From: Ascarosepion bandense
Taxonomy: Eukaryota > Mollusca > Cephalopoda > Sepiida > Sepiidae
Assembly (NCBI GenBank): GCA_037127315.1
Contig: JBBBDQ010001270.1
Coordinates: 4,467,001-4,531,000 of the forward strand
DNA length: 64,000 nt
Direction: 5' to 3'
Under the pieces are notes generated by a model. The model did not search any database and had not been told where the DNA came from. It was given only the letters and a program-made list of their open reading frames with translations. Every line of letters begins with the position of its first letter. Position 1 is the first letter of the stretch. Shown piece by piece: positions 44,871-54,567 of the stretch. The translations under genes and the position numbers were made by a program.

Positions 44871-45030
44871 CGATGTGCGTTGTGGTTCAGTGGATATCGG
44901 CTCGAAAAGAGAAATCGGTGAGCTGAGTTCGAATTCCAGTTGAATACCCTGCATTCACTTAAGCACTGGTACCGTTGGGAAAGGTATTAATCCGTCCTTC
45001 CAGTTATGGGTTAAATAACAGGATAGGACT
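44871..45030 (+). mobile_element. SINE-A 5' half, directly after 5S
   Basis: Head with GTTGTGGTTCAGTGGATATC (A box) and GAGTTCGAATTCC (B box), body up to TTAAATAACAGGAT, then truncation. Immediate linkage to the 5S sequence is unusual in this window. Confidence 0.85.
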
Positions 45031-45194
45031 TGGGGACCCTGCCCTTAAAAACAAATCCCAATGAATCTTGATACTCGAAAAAGAAAAAAAAGTATTACTA
45101 GACACAAAACTTATATAAAAACAACAATAAATTGTTGAAAGAAAAAGCTATTACCAGCAATAAATAAATAAATAACCCGCCGAGGTTGATACGC

Positions 45195-45300
45195 CATAAA
45201 AACAAAACAACCAACCACCATTTAAACTGGAAAACCTCAAAAATTATAACAAACTGGCTAGCCAAATTACAAGTGAAAAATGACCCTGATATAACTTTTT
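45195..45300 (+). pseudogene. Penelope-like element GIY-YIG endonuclease, part 2
   Basis: NHHLNWKTSKIITNWLAKLQ and VKNDPDIT correspond to the H..S....T.LS...W.L stretch of PLE GIY-YIG domains. It is interrupted by the LINE at 45301 and continues at 45843 with WSIVKIAKPY. Confidence 0.7.
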
Positions 45301-45842
45301 TTTTAAATCATGTCACCCCAAGCAAGGCATTCCACTGCCACTATAGTGCAGGGGGTTACATAGAGAGATTGGGTATAGGAAATGTCAGAAGGAGGGTGAT
45401 AGACGAGTTACGATGTACATAGGGAGAGAGACGGAGAGAATGGTTGTGAGTTAGTGTGTTAGGAGGTGTCTATTGACCCTACATTTAAACTCTCGGAGGT
45501 TATAGCCGTCGGGGAAGCAAGCATGCGGAAGGGAACGGGCGGTACGACGAGGGGAAAAAGCTCTTAGGCATTCGCCTGACTTTTCTATGACACTGTCAGC
45601 ACTCTGACTTCGGGTAGAGGGCGCTCTCTGTTTCCGAGCAGAGAGCACAAACCCAGTCGTAGTTCCGCCGAAGGGTAGAACCACGACTGGGGAAAAATAG
45701 ACAGACATTTTTTGGCCCGGCTATATGGCCGGGAATACCCACTATAAAATGACCATGTGTCACATCTGGCCTTGCGTGGGAAGGCTAGTAAATACGGGAA
45801 TTCCACAGGCAGGAAGTGCGAGAAAAGAAGCTGTTGGAGTAG
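45301..45842 (-). pseudogene. CR1/Jockey-like LINE 3' end inserted in the PLE
   Basis: Minus strand: FYSN..FSRT..WNS at the right, then an inserted 260-bp segment, then LPHACFPDGYNLREFKCRVN. The 3' region and the CTTGCTTGGGGTGACATGAT end follow next to poly(A/T) at 45301. The LINE splits the PLE reading frame. Confidence 0.8.
45536..45795. mobile_element. 260-bp hairpin-rich insertion in LINE, GGGAA duplication
   Basis: GGGAA flanks it (45531-45535 and 45796-45800). It contains three inverted repeats: CCCAGTCGTAGTTC with GAACCACGACTGGG, GCTCTCTG with CAGAGAGC, and GGCCCGGCTATATGGCCGGG. It has no terminal inverted repeat, no poly(A) and no reading frame of note. The family is unknown to me. 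Confidence 0.65.
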
Positions 45843-45990
45843 AAATTGCGGTTACATTTCATCGGTTTCACTTGGAGTATAGTTAAAATTGCCAAACCAT
45901 ACAACGGTGGCAATGTATGCAGATTGTGCCATGAAGCAAAGTTAACTATTATTTTGTTCCCAGAACGAAAAAATTACAAAATGAAAGATC
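45843..45990 (+). pseudogene. Penelope-like element GIY-YIG endonuclease, part 3
   Basis: WSIVKIAKPYNGGNVCRLCH and EAKLTIILFPERK form the end of the PLE endonuclease with its conserved CxxC-H pair, ahead of a decayed C-terminus. Confidence 0.7.
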
Positions 45991-46317
45991 GGAAATTATG
46001 CCCAGTTGTAATCATACCCATAAATATATACTAGGATCATGCAAACATGGATGACAGCGTTTTAAGATGCTTAAATAACTCCTTCTAATTAAAAATTTTT
46101 TTTTAGTTGTTTGAAAATTCCCGTCGCGCGTTCGTACAAAAATATCTTTTAGTGCGTTTGAAAAACGGAAAAATCAGTTACTGTAAAACCAAAAGATTGC
46201 GGGAATAACTCACTTCTAAATGAAAAATATTTAAATGTTCTACACTATAAATGTATTAAACACTTTTTTAATACAACTGTGTACTAGTCTAATTTAATTA
46301 TGACCAAAAACTAACTT

Positions 46318-46422
46318 ATATATATATATATCGGTCGAGTTTCGATCCGGACCAGAAGCAAATGGATGTTTAGCTACAATGATAAGCTGTGATACAGCGA
46401 AACAGGCTTGTATGTGGATGAG

Positions 46423-46461
<39 letters not shown>
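46318..46461 (+). repeat. Decayed hammerhead monomer between two (TA)n arrays
   Basis: TA arrays (46318-46331 and about 46426-46461) flank a 94-bp unit that matches 54532-54625. Its core box is mutated (ATGATAA instead of CTGATGA), while the stem II hairpin GCTGT/ACAGC, GAAA and helix III are intact. It shows that the hammerhead unit and the TA array move together. Confidence 0.7.
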
Positions 46462-46464
<3 letters not shown>

Positions 46465-46896
46465 AAAAATGTTGAATGAACATTTCAACAAGAAATCCCT
46501 AAGAGAGATCTCACGTATCCTCAGCAACGGTACATATTCAAAATGAGAATAAAAATAAGATGAAAAAGAGAAATAAAAAAATAACGGTTAAGATTTGAGA
46601 AATTTACGTCGCAAAAATTTTTTTTGTAAATCAGTCTATTTTTGTTTTTTTACTTTTAGATAGAGTTGTAAGTGAAGAGATGGAAAGTTTGGCATGTCTA
46701 GCTTAACAAACGAAAAGGGTTAAAAAGAAGGGAGGTCGTTAAATTGAGAATTGGGTTAAACAAAAACAGAACTGTAATTTCTAATTACATTGACCTCTCC
46801 TCCTGTATCATTATTTAATATTAGAATTTTTAATATTAATTAGGATCAGGTTCTTGGAATTTACCTTCCTACTTTTCCGTTTTGGATTAAAGTAAT

Positions 46897-46898
<2 letters not shown>

Positions 46899-46953
<55 letters not shown>
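46899..46953. repeat. (TAA)n microsatellite
   Basis: About 18 TAA units; the poly-L/poly-I peptides are artefacts. Confidence 0.97.
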
Positions 46954-46957
<4 letters not shown>

Positions 46958-46969
46958 CTTGTCTATTAA

Positions 46970-47240
46970 TTGATATGGCTTGTCCAGCGGATTGTAACAT
47001 AGCAATCAAGGTTTTTAAAAAATTGTCAAAATATAAAGACCTGGAAATTGAAATAGAAAAAAATGTGGAAATTGAAAACAAGAGTTGTGCCAGTGATAGT
47101 AGGTGCACTTGGAATGATAAAAAAAATGGAACAAAAGAACACATTGAAAGAATCCCTGGAAACCCCAGCTTAAGAGATATACAAAAAATTGTCTTATTAA
47201 GTACAGCCCACACACTAAGGAAAACTTTATCTATGTAATG
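46970..47240 (+). pseudogene. Non-LTR RT C-terminal tail (RLE-type LINE suspected)
   Basis: The frame reads MACPADCNIAIKVFKKLSKY, KDLEIEIEKNVEIENKS, then after compensating frameshifts VVPVIVGALGMIKK. It goes on with GTKEHIERIPGNPSLRDIQK and IVLLSTAHTLRKTLSM before a stop. This is the widespread tail of a class of non-LTR reverse transcriptases (I..PVIVGALG...LLGTA.ILRK). The restriction-like-endonuclease assignment is from memory of the family style and is uncertain. A 3' region with (AAT)n follows. Confidence 0.7.
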
Positions 47241-47645
47241 CTAGGGATGATAGGGAAGATAGAAAAACATGAAATGGAGCCATAACAACACGCCACGACC
47301 TGCCTTAGGTCTCCCCGCAGACTTGGTTGGTAGTGAGACCAAAGCAGAAATCGAAATATGATGAAAAATGACACAATAATAATAATAGACCGCCCAGAAA
47401 AGAGTTCGTGGTTGAAGTCAATGGCGATTTTATTGAATAAATTTACTCTAGCATTTCAAGATATATTCGTAAATATATTTGTTAAAATAAGATGTTAGTG
47501 TTATTTACCTTTTTTTTGTTTAGTTTAGACAATTTCTCCATTACCCGCATTACAAACACATACAAAGTGCGATGCATAAATTGTGTTCTAAATTAAACAG
47601 AAATAAAAATATGATTAACATCTCCTTTTAGCAGATATATCAAAA

Positions 47646-47649
<4 letters not shown>

Positions 47650-47677
<28 letters not shown>
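47650..47677. repeat. (TA)n microsatellite
   Basis: About 14 TA units just downstream of the minus-strand PLE C-terminus. Confidence 0.95.
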
Positions 47678-47680
<3 letters not shown>

Positions 47681-47739
47681 TTTTAGAAGTTAGTTGATTA
47701 CGCAACCTTTCTTTCAATCTTTTGGTATCTTCAACTGAG

Positions 47740-48200
47740 ATTTCAAAATAAGGGAGAAGTTTTTCAATAATTGTAAACATTTCATTCGGGTTTGTATGAT
47801 CCTAAAATATATTTTCTGATATGTTTGCATCCGGACATTACTTCGGATCTTTCATTTAGTAACCTTTCTCGTTCTTGAAATTATACTATGGTTAACTTCT
47901 CTTCTCTGGCACAATCTGCAGACATCACCAGCGTTGTAAGATCTGTCTTTTTTTTAAATATGCTCCATGCTATATCAGGGTCTTTGCCGTTTTTTTTTTC
48001 TTTCAGTTTCCACACGCGGTTACCTAGTTTGGTACAATTTTTAAGGCTGTCTTGCTTGAATGTAGACCAGTGGTTATACCAACGATTTTTAAAAATTTCT
48101 TCATTACATCCTATGTATATTTTTCTCTGCCCATCTGTATCCTGTACTTCTGCTTTGTAAGTACCTCCTTCTGTTTTACAAACTCCGTCAAATGGACATA
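47740..48200 (-). pseudogene. Penelope-like element GIY-YIG endonuclease C-terminus
   Basis: Minus strand, in order: GVCKTEGGTYKAEVQDTDGQ and RKIYIGCNEEIFKNRWYNH (GIY-YIG: TYKAEV and YIG). Then DSLKNCTKLGNRVWKLKEKK, DPDIAWSIFKKDR, VCRLCQRE and ERLLNERSEVMSGCKHIRKY. The arrangement matches the endonuclease and cysteine/histidine-rich tail of PLEs. The reverse transcriptase part is absent (5' truncation), and a frameshift lies near 47880. Confidence 0.8.
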
Positions 48201-48267
48201 TAACATTACTTTTATTTTTCCATTATCAGACGATGAAGAGACTTGAAGAAGCACAAATGTACTTTAC

Positions 48268-48345
48268 GGAAAAATGCTGAGAATACCATTGTCCGAACAA
48301 GTGAGCAATGGTAAAATTTCAAGGAAAATGGAAACAAAAAGAATA
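48268..48345 (+). pseudogene. RTE-type LINE fragment
   Basis: MLRIPLSEQVSNGKISRKME is the MLRI...HVSN...KME stretch of the RTE family. Confidence 0.6.
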
Positions 48346-48354
48346 CTTATTATA

Positions 48355-49085
48355 TATATTTTTAATCGTTTCACCCCAAGTAAGGCGGTACAGCCACTGG
48401 TGCGCAGGGGGATACATAAGAGAGTTAAAGTTTTAGGCAGGAGGAGAGTGAAAAGAAAGACGAAACAGTTATAAGAGAAAGGGCAAGAGAAGGATGGAAA
48501 TACAGGTGGAATGGCAGTTGCAAAGGTTGAGTGAAAAAGGAAAAGAACAAGATATACGGGGTGATGTAGAAAGGACTGGAGTCAAGTGGATAAGAGATGG
48601 GAGTTGGCTTTGCTTTAAATTCCTGGAGGTTGTAGCCGTCTGGAAAGCAAGTATATGGAAGAGAGTTCCACAAGCGGGAAGTGCGAGAAAAGAAACTGAT
48701 GGAGTAGAATTATCGGCTGGGTTTGGTTGATCTAACTGTAAGTGGGTGGGATCTTGTTGCCAGTCTGGTTGCACCAGTAAATTCTTGTGGAGGGGGCACC
48801 AGTGACTTAAGTTGGTCGGAGCAGAAGCCATGAAGATATTTGTAGAATAGACAGAGGGAAGCCACATCCCGCCAGTGAGAAAGTGGCTCGAGTTGAGCCG
48901 CCAAGTGGGGACCTATCATATTACAGATTTTCCTTTGGAGCCTGTCGAGAACACTGAGACAAACAGCAGGGGCGCCTGCACATATATGACAGCAGTATTC
49001 TATGCACGGACGGATGGTTGATTTTGTATATGTGCAAAATGGATTCAGGCGGAAAAAATTTCCTGACCCGATAGGAGACAGTTGA
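48355..49085 (-). pseudogene. CR1/Jockey-like LINE, C-terminus and 3' end
   Basis: The longest uninterrupted copy of this tail. Minus strand: TKSTIRPCIEYCCHICAGAP, LDRLQRKICNMIGPHLAAQL, VASLCLFYKYLHGFCSDQLK, TGATRLATRSHPLTVRSTKP. After a frameshift near 48690 come WNSLPYTCFPDGYNLQEFKA, the 3' region and the ACTTGGGGTGAAACGATTAA end. It serves here as the reference for the insertion sites at 35436 and 45536. Confidence 0.88.
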
Positions 49086-49097
49086 AATTTCTGAGGC

Positions 49098-49218
49098 AAT
49101 AAACTTGGAGAATTTGACACTCACAAGACGGACTGAAGGCAAGAGAAATAGGGGAAAACAAGGGATAATTTACGTCATAATCTCCTGGAAATGGTTAACA
49201 AAACGGGGAATAGATGAG
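49098..49218 (+). pseudogene. RTE-type LINE fragment
   Basis: NLENLTLTRRTEGKRNRGKQ and WLTKRG correspond to the family tail. Confidence 0.6.
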
Positions 49219-49221
49219 ATA

Positions 49222-49532
49222 GTCAATCAGTTAAGTACCATACGTGAAACACGCTGGGCGATCCTGTCCCGAAAGTGACATGACTGACTGGGCAGAAGAT
49301 TATCCCGCAGTAGGTTGCCATTGCTTTCTGTGATAGATTGGTTACCAGCCAAGGCTATAGAACCCAATCTGTGCTGTTATTTAACCCATAACTGGAAGGA
49401 AGAGATGGATTAATACCTTTCCTACGGGTATTTGCGCGTAAGTGAATGCAATGAATTCAACTGGAATTTGAACTCGGCTCCCCGATTTCTCGTTCCGAGC
49501 CGATATCCACTGCACCACAACGCACATCCGCA
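49222..49532 (-). mobile_element. SINE-A copy, full length
   Basis: A box, B box and body are complete; the hairpin carries several mutations (GTCCCGAAAGTGACA). Confidence 0.88.
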
Positions 49533-49921
49533 GATGAGATAGTACAAAGATAAATCTTACTAATCTTACAAAGAAGAGGAAGTATACATCGGTAACAGCC
49601 GTATCTTCTATCGAGCACTTAGCGTTAACTCCCTTACTTGCTATTCGAAAACTTTATCTCTCCACCCTTGCACCTTAGCATACCTGATCTCCCTGAGTTT
49701 GAGGTTTCTAACAAGACAACAATGCCTACCACAGGTGGTAAATCCCCAGAGACTTAACAATATTTGTCAGTGTTAGGATTTCGCCGCTGTAACAATGTTA
49801 GTATTATTACAGCCATAACAACAGCAATTCATATTTTTTCAAAATCTGGTCTTCTTCAATGTTACAAAGAATTTATTCATAACCTTATAATAAAAGGTCA
49901 TTCTTTATGAAGGAAACTTCC

Positions 49922-49926
<5 letters not shown>
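49533..49926. other. No recognised feature
   Basis: Unassigned sequence between a SINE-A copy and a TA array. Confidence 0.4.

Positions 49927-49996
<70 letters not shown>
49927..49996. repeat. (TA)n microsatellite
   Basis: About 35 uninterrupted TA units, the longest TA run in the window. Confidence 0.97.
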
Positions 49997-49999
<3 letters not shown>

Positions 50000-50058
50000 C
50001 CTTTGTTCAAAACGAAGTTTTATTTTAAGCGCCTTTTTATTATTCAGTGAGTAAGAGT

Positions 50059-50347
50059 AAGGATGTGCGTTGTGATAATCGGGGAGCCGAGTTCGAATTC
50101 TAGTTGAATCCATTGTATTCACTTACGCGCAAATACCCTTAGGAAAGGTATTAATCTGTCTCTTCCTTCCAATTATGGGTTAAATAGCAGGACAGATTGG
50201 GTTCTATAGTCTTGGTCGGCAACTAGTCTACCGCAGAAAGCAATGGCAACCTACTGCGGGATAATCTTCTGTCCAGTCAGTCATGTCTCTTTCGAGACAT
50301 GATCGCCCAAGCGTGTATCACGTATGGCACTTAACTGACTGACTGAC
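50059..50347 (+). mobile_element. SINE-A copy with 11-bp target duplication
   Basis: TGAGTAAGAGT precedes (50048-50058) and follows (50348-50358) the element, which proves insertion as a unit and fixes both ends. The head lost its A box (GTGATAATCGGGG), so it should not be transcribed by itself now. Confidence 0.92.
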
Positions 50348-50644
50348 TGAGTAAGAGTCATTTTTAATTCAGTGTCTCAGTACTTTTATTCGACATACGA
50401 GTACTTTTATTCGATACACGAGTACTTTTATTTGACACAAATACCGTAAATTGCGGCGCACAAGTTGAGTATTCAAGTCTAAAAATATAATCTGGGGCCA
50501 CTTGTAGCCTATCATATGTTTTGCTGAGGAAGTGGGTGACCTGCACGTCGCAATTTACGGTATTTTATTTAAAGCCTTCTTAAAAAAATACGTTCCATCA
50601 AACATACGCTTTATTAGCAAGGAAATTGTCCTGTAATCATTGCC

Positions 50645-51408
50645 ATGTGTAAGGGTTGATATTACAACTCATTTCAGAAATTAGGCTTATTAGAAACACA
50701 CAAATAAACTTCAAGAAAACTGAGTGCATGGTCATCAGCAAAAGATACAACCCAAAATGCCAAATACAGGTGGGGGATAACAGAATCAAACAAGTACAAG
50801 AATTTAAGTACCTAGGAAGTGTTCTAACAGAAGATGGAAAGTGCGACACGGAGATCCGAAGGCGAATTGGCATGGCAAAGGACGCGTTCCAGAAGATGAG
50901 CAAAATACTAACACACAGGAAAATCTCAATAGAAACGAAGAAAAGAGTGCTAGACTGCTACGTGATGTCAGTTCTTCAATACGGCAGTGAATGCTGGACA
51001 ATATAATCGAAAATAAGGACAAAACTGGAAGCGGCCGAAATGTGGTTCTACAGAAGGATGCTACGGATATCGTGAACTGAGCATGCAAGCAACGATGAGG
51101 TGTTGGAAAGAATGGCAACAAAAGGAAATTGATGCTGAGCATCAGGAAGACACAACTGAAGTTCCTGGAACATGCAATGAGGAAAGAGAGCCTGGGGAAC
51201 CTGATACTGACTGGTCAGATAGAAGGAAAGAGAGACAGAGGAAGGCAGCGGATAACATATTTGCAGGGTTTGATCAGGTAGATGACAGAACGGGGGTTGC
51301 CAGGAGCAACAGGAGCAAACATACTAAGAGCCACAAGGGATAGGGAGACGTGGAGAACCATGATCGTCTACGTCCTGAAGGGACAGGGCACATAGAAGAA
51401 GAAGAAGA
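50645..51408 (+). pseudogene. RTE-type LINE, thumb and tail, best-preserved copy
   Basis: The frame at 50656-51006 reads INFKKTECMVISKRYNPKCQ, VQEFKYLGSVLTEDGKCDTE, IRRRIGMAKDAFQKMSKILT and DCYVMSVLQYGSECWTI, ending in a single in-frame TAA. Beyond it MWFYRRMLRIS, a frameshifted tail and the AGAAGAAGAA end follow. It covers the post-palm part of the RTE reverse transcriptase. The palm with the DD motif is outside the copy (5' truncation). Base changes are few, so this is a relatively young copy. Confidence 0.88.
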
Positions 51409-51509
51409 AAAAACACGAATACTTTTATTAAAAACACGGATAATTTTGTTCAAAGCCCAGCAGTTTTGTTCATACTGTGAATATATTTAATCAGAAAGTA
51501 TAAAGTATT

Positions 51510-52058
51510 TTTTAATCATTTCACCCAAGCAAGGCGATAATGCCATTAAAGCATATGTAAAGGGTTAATAAGAGTGAAAGAAAAGAAGAAGACGTTAATG
51601 ATGGGGGGAAAACAATAAAAGAACAGAATTCAGAAAAAAAACAGGGGAATGCGATTGAAATCGTTTTTAAATTGTTTAAGATTGTTGGTGACAGGGGAGC
51701 AAATAATTGGAAGGCGAGAAATGCATCTAGGCATTTCAGAAGTAAACTGATGCGACCTAATCGCCAATCAAGCAGTATGCGGTAAAGGTACCAATGAGTA
51801 GAGCTCATCATAAAAAAAACGCTATTAAGAAGAGAAAGAGAGCAATAAAAAAAACATGAATGTAAGAAGACTATTGTATTTAAATTTTTGAAGATCAAAT
51901 TTGATTGGGGAGAAAGAAGCTGGTAGAGAGTTCTACAAGCGAAAAGTGTGATACAAGAAACTGTTAGCATAGAACTTAGGGTTTGCCTGAAGCCATTTCA
52001 ACAGCAATACGATGAGACCTTGCCGCCAATCTATTGCAACTAAATTCATAAAGCATTG
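51510..52058 (-). pseudogene. CR1/Jockey-like LINE 3' end (second subfamily)
   Basis: Minus strand: PKFYANSFLYHTFRL.NSLPA, FDLQKFKYN, a 3' region different from that at 48355, and the same CACCCAAGCAAGGCGATAAT end. It is separated from its upstream part (52335) by a SINE-A copy. Confidence 0.75.
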
Positions 52059-52059
52059 G

Positions 52060-52330
52060 TCAGTCAGTCAGTTAAGTGCCATACGTGATACATTTTGGGC
52101 GATCATGTCTCGAAAGAGACATGACTGATTGGGCAGAAGATTATCTCGCAGTAGGTTGCCATTAGCTTTCTGCGGTAGACTGGTTGCCGACCAAGGCTAC
52201 AGAACCCAATAAGTCCTATTATTTAACCCATAATTGGAGGAAGAGACGGATTAATACCTTTCCCACGGGTATTTGCGCGTAAGCGAATGCAAGGAATTCG
52301 AACACTGCTTCCCGAATTCTCGTTCCGACG
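52060..52330 (-). mobile_element. SINE-A copy inserted in LINE, head deleted
   Basis: 3' end and body complete. The head is shortened (GAATTCGAACACTGC region), and the A box is lost. Confidence 0.85.
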
Positions 52331-52334
52331 CCCA

Positions 52335-52480
52335 GCCTTGGTACCATAGAGAAAAGGTTCATCAGAACAATTACCATTAAAGTAATTAGAGAAAAGGCAC
52401 TGGGAAGCTACATTACGGCGGTGGGAAAGTGACTGAAGATGAGGTGACAGGGCAAATCTGGACTGGCACTCCGGGCGGAC
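52335..52480 (-). pseudogene. CR1/Jockey-like LINE, upstream part
   Basis: Minus strand LQSLSHRRNVASQCLFSNYF followed by NGNCSDEPFLYGTKA, the block that precedes the 51510 part. Confidence 0.78.
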
Positions 52481-52494
52481 CCTGTTTGTTTATT

Positions 52495-53010
52495 TTTAAA
52501 TCATTTCACCACCATGCAAAGAAATAAAGCCACCAGGACACAAAAAATTAATAAGTATTAGATAACATGGGAAAAACTACTACTAAAGAGAGGGGATAAT
52601 AAAACAACAAGAATGAAGAAGACAGTAGTTAACGATTGCCATTGCATTTAAATTTTGACATTTCACACCAAGCAAGGTAATAAAGTCACTACGACGCAAG
52701 GGGTTACTGACTGTTAGATGAGAAAACTATTATTAAAGAGAGAGGATAATAAAATAACAAGAATTAAGAAGACAGTAGTTAACGATTGCCATTGCATTTA
52801 AATTTTGACATTTCACACCAAGCAAGGTAATAAAGTCACTGCGACGCAAGGGGTTACTGAGTGTTAGATGAGAAAAGCTACCATTAAAGAGAGGGGATAA
52901 TAAAACAACAAGAATTAAGAAGACAGTAGTTAATGATTGCCATTGCATTTAAATTTTGACATTTCATACCAAGCAAGGCAATAAAGTCACTGCGACGCAA
53001 GGAGTTACTG
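52495..53010 (-). repeat. 150-bp tandem repeat from a LINE 3' end
   Basis: Three units, anchored by GACAGTAGTTAACGATTGCC at 52621, 52771 and 52922, each contain the ATTTCACACCAAGCAAGGTA end of the LINE. A partial further unit lies at 52495-52570. Confidence 0.9.
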
Positions 53011-53011
53011 A

Positions 53012-53560
53012 GAGGTTTGTTTGAACATTATTTTTGATCGATACTCGTATTTAAGTCAGTCAGTTAAGTGCCATGCGCGATACACGCTTTGGGCGATCAT
53101 GTCTCGAAAGAGACATGACTGACTGGGCAGAAGATTATCCCGCAGTAGGTTGCCATTGCTTTCTGCGGTAGACTGGTTGCCGACCAAGGCTATAGAACCC
53201 AATCTGTCCTATTATTTAACCCATAACTGGAGGGAAGAGACGGATTAATACCTTTCCCACGGGTATTTGCGCGTAAGTGAATGCAAGGAATTCAACTGGA
53301 ATTCGAACTCGGTTCCCCGATTTCTTGTTCCAAGCCGATATCCACTGCGCCACAACGCACATCCCGTATTTAAGTAGATATTCTAATTTTAATCAAACAG
53401 TATTATATATTTATTTCTACCGGCTTGATTATTTACGATAAATGTTTATTACGAAAATCTGTGACATTCGGCAGGATTCGAACTTGCGACCCCTATCCAC
53501 ATAGAGAAAGCCACCATGTGATCTGGCGCGTCTTAGACTGATCGTCATTCGTGGTCGAGG
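53012..53560 (-). mobile_element. tRNA-Leu-like SINE copy, interrupted by SINE-A
   Basis: Minus strand: tRNA-like 3' half (TCGCAAGTTCGAATCCTGCC near 53468-53490), then a body with TAGAATATCTACTTAAATAC and GATCAAAAATAATGTT, which also occurs at 55010-55080. At 53533 the sequence turns into a plus-strand tRNA-like 5' half, forming a small palindrome. Confidence 0.6.
53057..53364 (-). mobile_element. SINE-A copy with 11-bp target duplication
   Basis: CGTATTTAAGT flanks it on both sides (53046-53056 and 53365-53375), and the joined sequence CGTATTTAAGTAGATATTCT is found empty (inverted) at 55020-55050. All parts of the SINE are present, with an intact hairpin. Confidence 0.95.
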
Positions 53561-53564
53561 GGTC

Positions 53565-53823
53565 TAAGAGTTCAAATTCAAGTTGAATTCCTTGATTTCA
53601 CTTACGCACAAATACCCTTGGGAAAGGTATTAATCCGTCTCTTCCTCCCAGTTATAGGTTAAATAATATAACAGATCGGGTTCTATAGTCTTGTCAACCA
53701 ATCTATCGCAGAAAAAATAGGAACCTACTGCGAGATAATCTTCTGTGCAGTCAATCATGTATCTTTTGAGACATGATCGCCCAAAGCGTGTATCACGTAT
53801 AGCATTTAATTGTCTGACTGAAT
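53565..53823 (+). mobile_element. SINE-A copy with a foreign tRNA-like head
   Basis: The body and 3' end are SINE-A, but the bases before TTCAAATTCAAGTTGAATTC are a tRNA-Leu-like 5' half (ATTCGTGGTCGAGGGGTCTA). The two families are fused at the B box. Confidence 0.7.
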
Positions 53824-53919
53824 AACAAAATTACAATATTAAGTTTTAGTTTCTATTGAGCACTCTTTATAAAAGTAAATGCATGAACAGTGGATTTTAA
53901 TCTATATGTTCTTTCACTT

Positions 53920-53922
<3 letters not shown>

Positions 53923-53955
<33 letters not shown>
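53923..53955. repeat. (TA)n microsatellite
   Basis: About 16 TA units, preceded by a 60-bp repeat that is inverted at 28950-29010. Confidence 0.95.
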
Positions 53956-53962
<7 letters not shown>

Positions 53963-53976
53963 AAAATCTAAAGCGA

Positions 53977-54023
53977 GCCAAAACCTACCGCGGTTTCACA
54001 CTACGGATCGTCAGGGCAAAGGC
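53977..54023 (-). ncRNA. Hammerhead-like fold with weak stem II
   Basis: Minus strand: CTGACGA (54008-54014) and GAAA (53994-53997) are exact. Helix III is ACC/GGT (53987-53994) with a 2-nt loop. The cleavage site would be GTA. Helix I pairs GCC/GGT and GCC/GGC across a symmetric TTT/TTT loop. Stem II (TCCGTAGTGT) pairs poorly, so activity is doubtful. It lies next to a (TA)n array. Confidence 0.45.
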
Positions 54024-54479
54024 TAAAACACGAAAGATAAAACCAAATATATAGATATACACTAAGATAAGGAGGAACCATACCAACAACAAAAAGGGGG
54101 GGGGGGTTAGAACAAAAAAAGCAAAACACACTAAGTAAGAAAAAATTTTATTAAACACATAAATTAAAAAACATAAATTAAAAAAATAACACTACGCTCT
54201 CACACTAAGCCTTTGCTCTACTTTTGTATAACTTTTGTACTTTGTATCGAGCACTTTTTCTTGTGGTTGGTTCCGTTTGGGGTTTTTTCTTTACTGCGGA
54301 GTATTGAATGTTTTGTTCTTGTTCCGCGGATTTCTTTTTTTTCTCCCCTTTTATCCAACGCCTCAGTGCACCGGATTGTAACGGAATTAGGTTCTGTCTG
54401 TTAGTGGTTTTTTTGAAGGTTTATCTTAGTATAAATTTACGGCCTACATACTTACAGAGTCTATTTAGTTATTATTTTG

Positions 54480-54482
<3 letters not shown>
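54024..54482. other. No recognised gene
   Basis: Contains a G9 run near 54098. Frames in the right part lack recognisable domains. Confidence 0.4.

Positions 54483-54532
<50 letters not shown>
54483..54532. repeat. (TA)n microsatellite
   Basis: About 25 TA units ending at the hammerhead unit. Confidence 0.97.
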
Positions 54533-54536
<4 letters not shown>

Positions 54537-54567
54537 GTTTCGATCTCGGCCAGAAGCAAGTGGTTGT

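Noticed and set aside
45536..45795. Helitron end (CTAGT at 45784-45788)
   Set aside because: No proper 3' hairpin before CTAG, no TC start, and a 5-bp target duplication flanks the segment, which Helitrons do not make.
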